Assembly: GCF_026241895.1 (NCBI RefSeq)
Contig: NZ_JAPJIV010000009.1
Coordinates: 124,001-188,000, forward strand
DNA length: 64,000 bases
DNA from: Pseudomonas sp. RIT-562
GTDB lineage: Bacteria; Pseudomonadota; Gammaproteobacteria; Pseudomonadales; Pseudomonadaceae
Direction: 5' to 3'
Shown here: positions 17,371 through 25,798 of the stretch, in pieces
How positions within the stretch are numbered: the first letter of the stretch is position 1
Layout of the letters: each line of letters begins with the position of its first letter
Program-made: the position numbers and the translations under genes
Notes under the pieces: model-generated
Seen by the model: only the letters and a program-made list of their open reading frames with translations
Database searches by the model: none
Told to the model about the DNA's origin: nothing

Positions 17371-17393
17371 TTGTAAATCATTGCTATTTACAA
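17371..17393. promoter_or_regulatory. Inverted repeat upstream of TonB receptor gene (candidate Fur or other metal-regulator site)
   Basis: Perfect 8-bp arms TTGTAAAT and ATTTACAA with a 7-base spacer, about 130 bases before the receptor start, next to a TAATAT -10-like sequence at about 17409. It agrees only moderately with the Fur consensus, so the regulator is inferred from gene function. The rest of the 295-base gap shows no gene. Confidence 0.5.
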
Positions 17394-17522
17394 ATACGAG
17401 CGATTCGCTAATATCCGGCCCCCAGTCGTAGCTCTTTGCCATATGCCGGTCGCCTTCTTTCAATGCGAGCTTGCTGCCCAGCAAAGCCGATACGTCTCCC
17501 TTCCCTCAACAGGATTCTCGAG

Positions 17523-19712
17523 ATGCTTCGTCCCTTAATGCCCACATTGACCGGCGCCTTGGCCCTGGGTCTTTCAACTGCCGTATGGGCAGCAAACGTC
17601 CCGGTGGAGCGTGATCCGGCTACCGCATCCGAGCCGACCTCAGGCGCGTTGAACCTGGGCCCGGTCAATATCAATGCGGTGGGCGGCGTGGCTGGAAGCG
17701 CCACCACCGAGGGCAGCGGCTCCTACACCACCGGGGCCATGAGCACGGCCACCGGGCTGCCGCTGTCGATTCGGCAGACCCCGCAATCGGTCAGTGTGAT
17801 CACCCGCCAGCGCATGGACGACCAGGGCATGAACGACCTCAATGACGTGGTCAAGTACGCCCCAGGCCTCACCCTGCGCAAATTCGGCGGCGACCGGCAG
17901 CAGTTCCTCGCCCGCGGTTTCACCGTCGACAACCTGATGTATGACGGCCTGCCGACCAGCCTCAGCACCTTTACCCTGGATACCATCAGCGGTGCCGACC
18001 TGGCGATGTACGACCGGGTTGAAGTGGTGCGCGGCGCCACCGGCCTGATGACCGGCGCCGGCAGCCCATCGGCGACCTTGAACCTGGTGCGCAAACGTCC
18101 TACTGCCACCCCGCAGGTGAGCATCACCACCAGCGCCGGCAGCTGGGATCGCTACCGTACCGAAGTGGACGCCTCGAACAAATTGAACGAGGCCGGTACG
18201 CTGCGGGGCCGTGTGGTGGCCGCCTATGAGGACGACAACAGCTACATCGACGTTCGCGAAAAACAGCGCCAGACCTTCTATGGAGTGCTGGAAGCCGACC
18301 TCAGCGACGCGACCACCTGGACCCTCGGCGCGTCCAAGCAGCGTGACGACGCTACCTCCGACTGGGGTAGCCTGCCGTCGGGACCAAATGGCGAGGACCT
18401 GCACCTGCCGCGCTCGACCTTCCTGAGCAACGACTGGGCCTACTGGGATCGGGACAACGTCACCCTGTTCACCGACCTGACCACGCATTTCGACAACGGC
18501 TGGACCTCCAGGCTGGCCATGGCAAAAATCTGGGCAGAGTCCAACACCTTTTCCAGCTACCTCAACGCAGCCCGTGGCGGCGGTTTCACCCAGTCGTCGG
18601 GCCAGTACGACACCACGGACGTGCAGACCAACCTCGACGGCTCCCTCTCGGGCCCGTTCCAGCTGTTCGGCCGTGAGCACGAATTGACCGTTGGCGCGAG
18701 CCGTCGCCAGGAAAAGTTCGACCAGAAAGGCGGCTTCTGGAGCGCTGCCACACCGGTGGACATCTATAACTTCGATCCGAGCGTGATTCCCAAGCCGAAC
18801 GCTGGCGATCGCACGCCGTACCAGAGTCAAAACACGGCGACGGAGGAGGGCGTCTACGCGGCGGCCCGCTTCAACCCGATCGATCCGCTGCACGTGATCA
18901 TCGGCAGCCGGCTGAGCTGGTATGACTATGACAATCGCTCGGGCACCGGCGATTACAAGGTCACTCAGGAAGTCACCCCGTACGCCGGGATCATCTATGA
19001 CCTGAACGATACTTACTCGGCCTACGCCAGCTACACCGAAATCTTCAAGCCGCAGACCCAGCAGGACGTGGCCGGTGCGGTGCTGGACCCGATGACCGGC
19101 GAAAGCTACGAAATCGGCATCAAGGGCGAATACTTCGACGGCGGCTTGAATGCGTCGGTGGCCCTGTTCGACATGACCCAGGAAAACCGCGCCTATGCGA
19201 TCCCGGACCAGCCGGACAGTTGCCGGGCGACCAATCGCACCTGCTATGAAGCGGCGGGTGAGGTGCGCAGTCGCGGTATCGACACCGAGATCAGCGGTGC
19301 GCTGACGCAGAACTGGCAGGCTTCGGCGGCCTACACCCTGGTGTTGAGCCAGTATGTGAAGGACCGCACTTATCAGAAAGGCGAGCTGTTCGCGCCGGGT
19401 CAGCCCAAGCATCTGTTCAAGGCGGCGACCACTTACCACTTGACCGGCAACCTGGAAAAGCTGCGCATTGGTGCCGATGTTCTGGCCCAAAGTGCCACTT
19501 ACGGCCGCGTCGGGACCGGGCATGCGGAGCAGGATGCCTATGGGGTGTTCGGGCTGATGGCGGGGTATCGCCTGGATGAGCATTGGGATGCGCGGGTCAA
19601 TTTGAATAACGTGTTTGACGAAAAGTACTGGCAGGGCATTCCTACGGCGAGCGGCAGCGGCACTTATGGCGATCCGCGTAATGTGATGTTTTCTTTGAAG
19701 TGGACGCTGTGA
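17523..19712 (+). CDS. TonB-dependent siderophore receptor
   Basis: A 729-residue outer-membrane receptor. It has a signal peptide (residues 1-23, ...LSTAVWA), a short N-terminal stretch with no separate signalling (STN) domain, a plug (from about residue 65: SIRQTPQSVSVITRQRMDDQG) and a 22-strand beta-barrel ending in FSLKWTL with an aromatic-type final strand. Motifs RVEVVRGATGLMTGAGSPSATLNLVRKRP mark the siderophore-receptor (FhuE/FpvA-like) subfamily. The ligand cannot be told. ATG 17523 starts the signal peptide; a longer frame from 17436 adds a nonsense leader. Lack of an STN domain and of neighbouring sigma/anti-sigma genes argues against cell-surface signalling control. Confidence 0.93.
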   Translation: MLRPLMPTLTGALALGLSTAVWAANVPVERDPATASEPTSGALNLGPVNINAVGGVAGSATTEGSGSYTTGAMSTATGLPLSIRQTPQSVSVITRQRMDDQGMNDLNDVVKYAPGLTLRKFGGDRQQFLARGFTVDNLMYDGLPTSLSTFTLDTISGADLAMYDRVEVVRGATGLMTGAGSPSATLNLVRKRPTATPQVSITTSAGSWDRYRTEVDASNKLNEAGTLRGRVVAAYEDDNSYIDVREKQRQTFYGVLEADLSDATTWTLGASKQRDDATSDWGSLPSGPNGEDLHLPRSTFLSNDWAYWDRDNVTLFTDLTTHFDNGWTSRLAMAKIWAESNTFSSYLNAARGGGFTQSSGQYDTTDVQTNLDGSLSGPFQLFGREHELTVGASRRQEKFDQKGGFWSAATPVDIYNFDPSVIPKPNAGDRTPYQSQNTATEEGVYAAARFNPIDPLHVIIGSRLSWYDYDNRSGTGDYKVTQEVTPYAGIIYDLNDTYSAYASYTEIFKPQTQQDVAGAVLDPMTGESYEIGIKGEYFDGGLNASVALFDMTQENRAYAIPDQPDSCRATNRTCYEAAGEVRSRGIDTEISGALTQNWQASAAYTLVLSQYVKDRTYQKGELFAPGQPKHLFKAATTYHLTGNLEKLRIGADVLAQSATYGRVGTGHAEQDAYGVFGLMAGYRLDEHWDARVNLNNVFDEKYWQGIPTASGSGTYGDPRNVMFSLKWTL

Positions 19713-19722
19713 TCGAGACCAC

Positions 19723-19767
19723 CCTGTAGGAGCTGTCGAGTGGAACGAGGCTGCGATCTTTTGATCT
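19723..19767. repeat. REP-like element (gtaggagctg...ctgcgatctttt type)
   Basis: 'ctgtaggagctgtcgagtgg' followed by aacgaggctgcgatcttttgatct. It is the same family as 35542-35574 and differs from the 'ggcttgcc' family. Confidence 0.6.
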
Positions 19768-19829
19768 GGTCTAGGTCTTGGATACATATCCGTTGTTGGA
19801 CAAATGAACACCTGAAGATTGTGATACTC

Positions 19830-19941
19830 GTGGATGGTGATATTTGTGGATGGTGATATTTGTGGATGGTGATATTTGTGGATGGTGATATTTGTGGATG
19901 GTGATATTTGTGGATGGTGATACTTGTGAATGGTGATACTT
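19830..19941. repeat. 16-bp tandem repeat (minisatellite), seven units
   Basis: Five perfect copies of GTGGATGGTGATATTT (19830-19909) followed by two variants ending in ACTT (19910-19941), preceded by a decayed half copy. The unit length is not divisible by three, so no frame is maintained. The array ends directly at a REP element ('gtgggagcaaagcttgctcg'). Confidence 0.93.
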
Positions 19942-20040
19942 GTGGGAGCAAAGCTTGCTCGCGATGGTCTCAAGAACGCGGCGTTCATCTAGGGAACACA
20001 CGTTTTCGTTCACGTCCATCGCCGGCAAGCCAGCTCCTAC
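19942..20040. repeat. Two inverted REP elements
   Basis: 'gtgggagcaaagcttgctcg' at 19942-19961 faces an opposite 'catcgccggcaagccagctc' ending in 'ctaca' (20018-20040), with about 50 bases between. The rest of the 395-base gap up to the RidA gene holds no gene. Confidence 0.72.
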
Positions 20041-20107
20041 AATGGGCGCAGCAACATCTATAGACTATGCCCCTAAGCTTTCACGATCCCCCTGACAAGA
20101 GACTCCC

Positions 20108-20488
20108 ATGGCCAACCAAGACATTACCTTCATCCCCGACCACGACGCCGATTCAATCTCCTCCGACGTCGCCGGCTTCGGCGGTCTGCTGGTCTCCACG
20201 CAGATCCCGACCCACGCCGATGGCAGCCTGGAACTTGGCGACATCACGCTGCAAAGCGAATGCACTCTGCAGGCACTCAAGGTGGCGCTTGAGGGCGCCG
20301 GCAGTTCCATGGATCGCGTCCTGCACCTGACCATCTACCTCACCGACATGGCTGATCGCGCGGCCTTCAATGAAGTCTACAAACGCTTCTTCGCCAAGCC
20401 ATGGCCGGTGCGCGCCGCAGTCGGCGTGGCCGCGCTGGCGGTGGAAGGCATGCGTGTGGAAGTCACTGCAATGGCGGCCAAGGGCTGA
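20108..20488 (+). CDS. RidA/YjgF/UK114 family protein
   Basis: A 126-residue RidA-family protein. RidA members deaminate reactive enamine/imine intermediates made by PLP enzymes. The family signature is seen in GAGSSMDRVLHLTIYLTDMADRAAFNEVYKRFF followed by RAAVGVAALAVEGMRVEVTAMAAKG; the substrate-binding Arg is Arg102 and the late acidic residue Glu118. Length is normal. It lies about 250 bases upstream of tRNA-Gln. The paralogous Rid subgroup cannot be fixed by eye, so the substrate is open. Confidence 0.9.
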   Translation: MANQDITFIPDHDADSISSDVAGFGGLLVSTQIPTHADGSLELGDITLQSECTLQALKVALEGAGSSMDRVLHLTIYLTDMADRAAFNEVYKRFFAKPWPVRAAVGVAALAVEGMRVEVTAMAAKG

Positions 20489-20502
20489 GATTAAATCTGC
20501 CT

Positions 20503-20533
20503 CGGCGGCTTGGCGGGGCAGGCCAAGTCGCCG
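20503..20533. other. Imperfect inverted repeat after the RidA gene
   Basis: CGGCGGCTTGGC (20503-20514) pairs with GCCAAGTCGCCG (20522-20533) apart from one mismatch. No T tract follows, so it could be a folding element at the mRNA end rather than a proven terminator. Confidence 0.4.
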
Positions 20534-20738
20534 CTGCAATCCTAGCCAAGCGATAAGCGGCTGTTTTAAAACAAAATTATTTCAATCTTTTGCTTCCAAC
20601 TCGACGCAGAAGTTGGTAAATTTGCGCCCATTCCTGCACAGGCCCTCACGGGACTGGCAGCGAACGCAGCAACGCCCGCCGTTGCTCACCCGCTACACCA
20701 TCAAAAAGACAGTGCCCAGCACTCGTCGCGATCGATAC

Positions 20739-20813
20739 AGGGGCGTCGCCAAGCGGTAAGGCAGCAGGTTTTGATCCTGCCATGCGTTGGTTCGAATCCA
20801 GCCGCCCCTGCCA
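20739..20813 (+). tRNA. tRNA-Gln (UUG)
   Basis: A complete cloverleaf is seen: acceptor AGGGGCG/CGCCCCT, D stem GCC/GGC, anticodon stem GCAGG/CCTGC with loop TTTTGAT (anticodon TTG), T arm GTTGG-TTCGAAT-CCAGC, discriminator G and an encoded CCA. The neighbours are the RidA gene and, convergent to it, the cystathionine gamma-lyase gene. Nothing suggests integration at its 3' end. Confidence 0.96.
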
Positions 20814-20830
20814 TTTTCTGCTTTCAATTC

Positions 20831-22009
20831 CTAGATTCGCTGCAACGCCTGAGCCAAATCCGCGCGCAGGTCCTCTACATCCTCAACGCCTACCGACAAA
20901 CGCACCAGCCCATCGCCAATGCCCAGCTGTGCCCGGGTTTGTGCCGGAATTGTGGCGTGGGTCATGATTGCCGGGTGTTCGATCAAGCTTTCCACGCCAC
21001 CCAAACTCTCCGCCAGGGCGAAGATCTCGACGTTTTCCAGGAAGCGCCTGGCACCGGCCAGGTCGGTGTTCAGGTCGATGGAGATCATGCCGCCGAAGCC
21101 GCGCATTTGTCGTTTGGCCAGTTCGTGCTGCGGGTGGGAGGGCAGGCCGGGGTAGTAGACGCGCGCCACTTGCGGCTGGCGTTCCAGCCATTGGGCCAGT
21201 TCCAGTGCGTTGCTGCAGTGACGCTCCATGCGCAGGGCCAGGGTTTTCACGCCGCGCAGGGTGAGGAATGCGTCGAATGGGCCGGCGATGGCGCCGACGG
21301 CGTTTTGCAGGAAGCCCAGGCGTTCGGCGAGTTCGGGGTTCTGACCGACCACGGCGATGCCGCCGATGACGTCCGAGTGGCCGTTGAGGTATTTGGTGGT
21401 CGAGTGCAGCACGATGTCAAAACCCAGTTCCAGCGGGCGCTGGATCCATGGGCTGGCGAAGGTATTGTCGGCCACGCAGATAATGCCCCGGGCCCGGCAG
21501 ATGCGCGCGATGGCGGCGAGGTCGGTGAGGCTCAACAGCGGGTTGGTCGGCGTCTCGACCATGACCATTCGCGTGTCGTCCTGCAGTGCCGCTTCGAAGG
21601 CGGACAGGTCGGTGAGATCCACGTAGCTGAAGCGGTGCCCGGCGCTGCGCTGGCGAACCTTGTCGAACAGGCGGAAGGTGCCGCCATACAGGTCATTGCC
21701 GGAGACGATGTGGGCGTTGGCGTCGAGCAGTTCGAGCACGGTCGAAATAGTCGCCAGACCCGAGGCGAAGGCGAAGGCCTGGGTGCCGCCTTCCAGGTTT
21801 GCCACGCAGCGTTCCAGGGCAAAGCGCGTCGGGTTGTGGGAGCGGCCGTAGTCGAGGCCTTTGTGCACGCCGGGGCTCTGTTGCAGGTAGGTGGAATTGG
21901 CATAAATCGGCGGCATCAACGCCCCGGTGGAAGGGTCCGGCGTCTGCCCTGCGTGAATCACGCGAGTGGCAAAGGCCTGGGCCGGGGCGTTTTGGTCATG
22001 CTGGCTCAT
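20831..22009 (-). CDS. Cystathionine gamma-lyase / gamma-synthase type PLP enzyme
   Basis: A 392-residue PLP-dependent enzyme of the Cys/Met metabolism family (MetB, MetC, CGL). The Schiff-base lysine is Lys206 in HSTTKYLNGHSDVIGG; FASGLATIST, YGRSHNPT and DNTFASPWIQRPLELG are further hallmarks. It overlaps the stop of the upstream cystathionine beta-synthase gene by four bases (ATGA), so the two are co-translated. That pairing makes it most likely the cystathionine gamma-lyase of reverse transsulfuration, producing cysteine, ammonia and 2-oxobutyrate. The family cannot be told from gamma-synthase by these motifs alone. Confidence 0.9.
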   Translation of the reverse strand: MSQHDQNAPAQAFATRVIHAGQTPDPSTGALMPPIYANSTYLQQSPGVHKGLDYGRSHNPTRFALERCVANLEGGTQAFAFASGLATISTVLELLDANAHIVSGNDLYGGTFRLFDKVRQRSAGHRFSYVDLTDLSAFEAALQDDTRMVMVETPTNPLLSLTDLAAIARICRARGIICVADNTFASPWIQRPLELGFDIVLHSTTKYLNGHSDVIGGIAVVGQNPELAERLGFLQNAVGAIAGPFDAFLTLRGVKTLALRMERHCSNALELAQWLERQPQVARVYYPGLPSHPQHELAKRQMRGFGGMISIDLNTDLAGARRFLENVEIFALAESLGGVESLIEHPAIMTHATIPAQTRAQLGIGDGLVRLSVGVEDVEDLRADLAQALQRI

Positions 22010-23382
22010 GCAAGGGATCTCCGTAGGTGGTTGAGCAGGTCGAAGCGGGTGATCAGGCCGTGGAAGCCCGAGGCGTCAGCGATGATCGCCACCAGCCCGC
22101 GGTCGAGTTCGGCTTGCAGTTCGGCCAGGCTCGCGCCGGGGGCGATGGTCTGGACCTTGTCGGTCATGGCGCTGGCGACGCTCAGGCGAAAGTGCGCGGG
22201 GTCTTCCTGCATGCCGAACAGGATGTCGGATTCGTCGATCACGCCGACCAGTTGCTTGCCGTTCACCAGCACCGGCAGTTGCGAGACATCGGCCAGGCGC
22301 ATGCGCTGGAAGGCGGTGAGCAAAGTATCGTCCGGGCCAACGCTGATCACCCGGCCGTCCTCGAAGCGCCGTGCGATCACGTCGCGCAAATCGCCGTAGC
22401 GTTTGTACTGCAGCAGGCCCTGGTCGTTCATCCATTGATCGTTGTAGACCTTGGACAGATAACGAGTGCCGGTGTCGCAGACGAAGCTGACCACGCGCTT
22501 GGGCTCGGTTTGCTCGCGGCAGTAACGCAATGCCGCAGCCAGCAGGGTGCCGGTGGACGAGCCGCCGAGAATGCCTTCGGCGCGCAACAGCTGGCGCGCG
22601 TGATCGAAGCTTTCTTCGTCGCTGATCGAATAAGCCTTGCGCACGCTGGACAGGTCGCAGATCGATGGGATGAAGTCTTCGCCGATGCCTTCCACGGCCC
22701 AGGAGCCGGGGGTGCCAAGGGTGGCGCTGCGGCTGTATTCGGCCATGACCGAGCCGACTGGATCGGCCAGGACCATTTCCAGGTCCGGTTGCACCCGTTT
22801 GAAGAAACGCGTCAGCCCCGTGAGGGTACCGGCGGAGCCGACGCCGACGACGATGGCGTCCAGGTCGTGCTGGGTCTGCGCCCAGATTTCCGGCGCAGTG
22901 CTGCATTCATGGGCCAGGGGGTTAGCCGGGTTGTTGAATTGATCGGCGAAGAAGGCGTCGGGAATGTCCTGGGCCAAGCGTGCGGCGACGTCCTGGTAGT
23001 ACTCGGGATGACCCTTGCCGACATCGGAACGGGTGATGTGCACTTCAGCGCCCATGGCCTTGAGGTGCAGGACTTTTTCGGTGGACATTTTGTCCGGCAC
23101 CACCAGCACCACCCGGTAGCCCTTGGCGCGGCCCACCAGCGCCAGGCCGAGCCCGGTATTGCCGGCAGTCGCTTCGACGATGGTGCCGCCGGGCTTGAGG
23201 CGCCCGTCACGCTCGGCGGCGTCGATCATGGCCAGGCCAATGCGGTCCTTGATCGAGCCGCCGGGGTTCTGGGATTCGAGCTTGAGAAACAGGGTGCAGG
23301 GGCCGGTGTCAAAACGGCTGACACGCACCAGGGGCGTGTTGCCGATCAATTCGAGTACGGCAGGGCGGGTGTCGCTTGGCAT
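22006..23382 (-). CDS. Cystathionine beta-synthase with C-terminal CBS pair
   Basis: A 458-residue protein. The N-terminal PLP fold (residues 1-320) has the lysine in NPGGSIKDR (Lys45), the T-S-G phosphate loop GNTG-like segment EATAGNTGLGLAL and GVGSAGTLTGL. The C-terminal 130 residues hold two CBS domains, as in other bacterial cystathionine beta-synthases; they may bind adenosyl ligands. It makes cystathionine from homocysteine and serine, or H2S from cysteine. It is the first gene of the two-gene reverse transsulfuration operon with the gamma-lyase, through an ATGA overlap. Confidence 0.92.
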   Translation of the reverse strand: MPSDTRPAVLELIGNTPLVRVSRFDTGPCTLFLKLESQNPGGSIKDRIGLAMIDAAERDGRLKPGGTIVEATAGNTGLGLALVGRAKGYRVVLVVPDKMSTEKVLHLKAMGAEVHITRSDVGKGHPEYYQDVAARLAQDIPDAFFADQFNNPANPLAHECSTAPEIWAQTQHDLDAIVVGVGSAGTLTGLTRFFKRVQPDLEMVLADPVGSVMAEYSRSATLGTPGSWAVEGIGEDFIPSICDLSSVRKAYSISDEESFDHARQLLRAEGILGGSSTGTLLAAALRYCREQTEPKRVVSFVCDTGTRYLSKVYNDQWMNDQGLLQYKRYGDLRDVIARRFEDGRVISVGPDDTLLTAFQRMRLADVSQLPVLVNGKQLVGVIDESDILFGMQEDPAHFRLSVASAMTDKVQTIAPGASLAELQAELDRGLVAIIADASGFHGLITRFDLLNHLRRSLA

Positions 23383-23486
23383 GTCATCACCTCGCTTGTT
23401 TATTGCAACGGAGGGTCAGTAACGGGCTGCGGTTGATCGCGATTGGTATGGAAAGGACCATAGGTCGGGATGGCCGGGTTGGCAAC

Positions 23487-23915
23487 TCAACCCTTGCTGG
23501 CCGCCAGATAGGCGCCAAGCCGCTGGCCCATCTGTTCCCCCAGCGCCTGCAAGCCGCTCAAGGGGCGCACCATCACTTCGAATTCAACGATCTTGCCTTG
23601 TTCGTTGAACCGGATCATGTCGATGCCCTTGAGCTCTTTGCCACTGACTTTGGCGCTGAACTCCAGCACTACATTCAAGCCGTCTGCCGTCGCCAGTTCG
23701 CGGTGATATTCAAAGTCTTCGAATACCTGGAACACCGTATTGAGGATCATCGAAACCACTGCGGCGCCGGGGTAGGGCGTGTGCGCCATCGGCGATCGGA
23801 AGACCACATTGGCGTCGAGTAACCCGGGCAAGGCCTGCAAGTCGGCGTTGCTGATCATGGCGTGCCATTGTTGCAGGGAGGCTGCGGCGTTAGGGTGCAG
23901 TTTCAGGTCGGACAT
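23487..23915 (-). CDS. NTF2/SnoaL-like fold protein
   Basis: A 142-residue protein of the SnoaL/NTF2 superfamily (ketosteroid-isomerase-like cone fold). Seen: N-terminal helices with QQWHAMISNADLQALPGLLDANVVFRSPMA, a hydrophobic strand region and GIDMIRFNEQGKIVEFEVMVRPLSGLQALGEQMG, typical of nuclear-transport-factor-2-like proteins. Substrate unknown. AGGAG sits seven bases before the ATG. It lies about 100 bases downstream of the start of the CBS gene, on the same strand, possibly unrelated to it. Confidence 0.75.
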   Translation of the reverse strand: MSDLKLHPNAAASLQQWHAMISNADLQALPGLLDANVVFRSPMAHTPYPGAAVVSMILNTVFQVFEDFEYHRELATADGLNVVLEFSAKVSGKELKGIDMIRFNEQGKIVEFEVMVRPLSGLQALGEQMGQRLGAYLAASKG

Positions 23916-23979
23916 GGGTCAACTCCTGTTTTTGTTGTTATGCGAAGGCTGACTTTATCTCAATCAGCCTGCATATCAA

Positions 23980-24162
23980 TCAGTCCGCGACTTGCTCCTC
24001 ATTCATTGCTTTGGATTTTCCGAGGATGTGGCAGGGACGGAGGTGACCGTTGGGGTGAGTCGTCACCACGACGTTGATGAGCTTCCAGCCCTCCTGCATT
24101 TTGAGGTTTGCTTCATTGGCAGACAACGCTTCCATTATTTGAGATGGCTCGGACATGTGCAT
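23980..24162 (-). CDS. Small hypothetical protein (60 aa)
   Basis: A short soluble protein, MHMSEPSQIMEALSANEANLKM then EGWKLINVVVTTHPNGHLRPCHILGKSK. Among adjacent ATG codons the first (24162) is preceded by GGGGAG. A single alpha/beta domain is possible. No family recognised. The frame stays open 78 bases further up but without a better start. The coding-type composition and the ribosome-binding site argue it is real. Confidence 0.55.
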   Translation of the reverse strand: MHMSEPSQIMEALSANEANLKMQEGWKLINVVVTTHPNGHLRPCHILGKSKAMNEEQVAD

Positions 24163-24351
24163 AGGGGCTCCCCGCTGATTTTCAGATTCAATCGTTAGGC
24201 AGGGAGCGCATGCACGGGTTCCGCCAGTTTGCGCTGCCACCTGCAGGAGCTACCGGCGGTCAGGCCGGCTGAATCTTCCGCGATGGCCGCACTCGATGTT
24301 CCGTAGAGCTTTGCTCTGCAATGGCGGTGCTATCCGCCCGGGGTTCACTCT

Positions 24352-24564
24352 ATGACATCGGTCGAAGACTTCAGAATACAATCCCACGCGCTGCTGATTG
24401 AACTGGACGCAGCCACCATGGGCATGATGTTGCTCGTGTCTTCCAGATGCGTGTCCGGGCCTGCTTGGGATGAAGCCACCCAGAGGCACCACGCTGCGTA
24501 TGAGCACTGGAATGCCTTCCTCAACGTGGTGCCGGATTCGGGACTCGAAGCGGCAAACCAATAA
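24352..24564 (+). CDS. Hypothetical protein (70 aa)
   Basis: A small soluble protein with helical propensity, rich in Met/Ala/His (ELDAATMGMMLLVSSRCVSGPAWDEATQRHHAAYEHWNAFL). No known domain is recognised. The ATG at 24352 has a poor ribosome-binding site. It lies on the opposite strand to its neighbours, between the 60-residue ORF and the VOC gene. Regarded as tentative. Confidence 0.42.
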   Translation: MTSVEDFRIQSHALLIELDAATMGMMLLVSSRCVSGPAWDEATQRHHAAYEHWNAFLNVVPDSGLEAANQ

Positions 24565-24602
24565 AGTAGCGGACCGGCTGTTAGCGGTCCGCAGAGGTAG
24601 TG

Positions 24603-25142
24603 TCAGTCCTGGCAGAACCGGATGCGGTTGCCAAAAGGGTCATAGACTTCGAGGACTTTGCCCCAGCCTTGCTCGACGATATCCGGGCGGCCGTAACCGT
24701 AGCGTTTGGCCTGCAGCTCGTCGCGCAACAGCTCGATATTGTGCATGGGCACGAACGTCGTCGAGCCTGGGCTCGCGTCACCGTGATGTTCCGACAGATG
24801 CAGCTGCAGGCCGTCGCGGGCAATCCCCAGGTACAGGGGGAGGTCGGCTTCGAAGCGGTGTTCGAACTCGACGCTGAAACCCAGGAAGTCGAGATAGAAC
24901 TCACGCGCCTTGGTCTCGTCGAACATTCGCAGGATCGGAATGGCTTTGCTGAAGCTGATCGCGGGTTGCGCGGGTTGCGCTGTTTCGGTGGGCAGCAGCG
25001 CGGCGGCGGTGTTCCAGTCCTTGTAACCCAGCTGGTGGGCGACCAATTCCAGCGCCATGGAATGGGACGCCGGCTGATCGTTTATTTGCAGCGAGGCCCG
25101 CAGCCGCTTGGCCATTTGCTTGGCTTGTTCGATAGAAATCAT
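24603..25142 (-). CDS. Glyoxalase-related / VOC bleomycin-resistance-like protein
   Basis: A 179-residue two-part protein. The N-terminal 50 residues (IEQAKQMAKRLRASLQ...VAHQLGYKDWNTAAALL) are a glyoxalase-related helical segment often fused to this family. The C-terminal half (from about 62) is a VOC domain: AIPILRMFDETKAREFYLDFLGFSVEFEHRF, LQLHLSEHHGDASPGS and VLEVYDPFGNRIRF. Homologues annotated as bleomycin resistance protein bind small aromatic drugs; the true ligand here is unknown. The true start is ATG 25142, which follows AGGAG (the frame also has GTG at 25145). Confidence 0.85.
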   Translation of the reverse strand: MISIEQAKQMAKRLRASLQINDQPASHSMALELVAHQLGYKDWNTAAALLPTETAQPAQPAISFSKAIPILRMFDETKAREFYLDFLGFSVEFEHRFEADLPLYLGIARDGLQLHLSEHHGDASPGSTTFVPMHNIELLRDELQAKRYGYGRPDIVEQGWGKVLEVYDPFGNRIRFCQD

Positions 25143-25379
25143 CACAGCTCCTTTGATCGAGACATGTGGGTGCTCGCATTGCCAACCTCGACCGTCATAG
25201 AGTTGCGACAGGATTGGGGTGAGGAATCAATGCTTTCACCTTTCCTTGCGGAAGCGAGCGGCGGGCAGCATCAGCCCGGGCTGATAGTACACAGCCGCTG
25301 GCGCGTGGGGAAGAACCCGCCTGCACTGCACTGCACTGGCCTGCTAGCTTTTCAGGGACGCATTCAGAGGAGATGCACC

Positions 25380-25772
25380 ATGGACCGATTCACTGGTGGT
25401 TGCCTGTGTGGCAACGTTCGGCTTGAGGCGCGAGGACGGCCTTATCGGGTGGGCCTCTGTCACTGCCTCGACTGTCGCAAGCACCACGGCGCGCTGTTTC
25501 ATGCGTCGGCAATATTTCCCGATAACGCAGTGACCGTCGAGGGCGAGACCCGAGACTATGCCGGGCGCTTTTTCTGTCCGCGTTGTGGTTCGTCGGTGTT
25601 CGCCCGCAGTGCGGATGAGGTCGAGGTGAACCTGGGGTCGCTGGATGCGCCAGACCAACTGACGCCTACCTACGAAAGCTGGAATTGCCGTCGCGAGGCC
25701 TGGTTGCCGGCGTTTGCGCTGGCGCGGCACTATGCAGGTGATCGGCCCACTTCGGGGCGTTTTGAGGAGTAA
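25380..25772 (+). CDS. GFA-family (glutathione-dependent formaldehyde-activating-like) zinc protein
   Basis: A 130-residue zinc-binding protein of the GFA family. Cysteine pairs sit at residues 8/10 (GGCLCGNV), 27/29/32 (GLCHCLDCRK) and 66/69 (FFCPRCGSSVF). The name-giving activity (formaldehyde-glutathione condensation) has not been shown for most members; true function is open. GAGG precedes the ATG. It is followed 26 bases later by the DUF1543 gene, so the two may be co-transcribed. Confidence 0.9.
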   Translation: MDRFTGGCLCGNVRLEARGRPYRVGLCHCLDCRKHHGALFHASAIFPDNAVTVEGETRDYAGRFFCPRCGSSVFARSADEVEVNLGSLDAPDQLTPTYESWNCRREAWLPAFALARHYAGDRPTSGRFEE

Positions 25773-25798
25773 TCGCAGGTGCAATCGGGAGGACGAGC

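Noticed and set aside
19830..19941. The tandem array as a CRISPR
   Set aside because: Units are directly adjacent with no unique spacers and there are no cas genes.
17640..19988. A 782-codon open frame antisense to the TonB receptor
   Set aside because: It is a shadow of the high-GC receptor codons, has no family motifs and runs into the minisatellite.
20503..20533. A rho-independent terminator after the RidA gene
   Set aside because: The stem has a mismatch and no T tract follows, so it is recorded only as an inverted repeat.
20771..22399. A 542-codon plus-strand frame across tRNA-Gln and the gamma-lyase gene
   Set aside because: It begins inside the tRNA and is antisense to two clear PLP enzymes.
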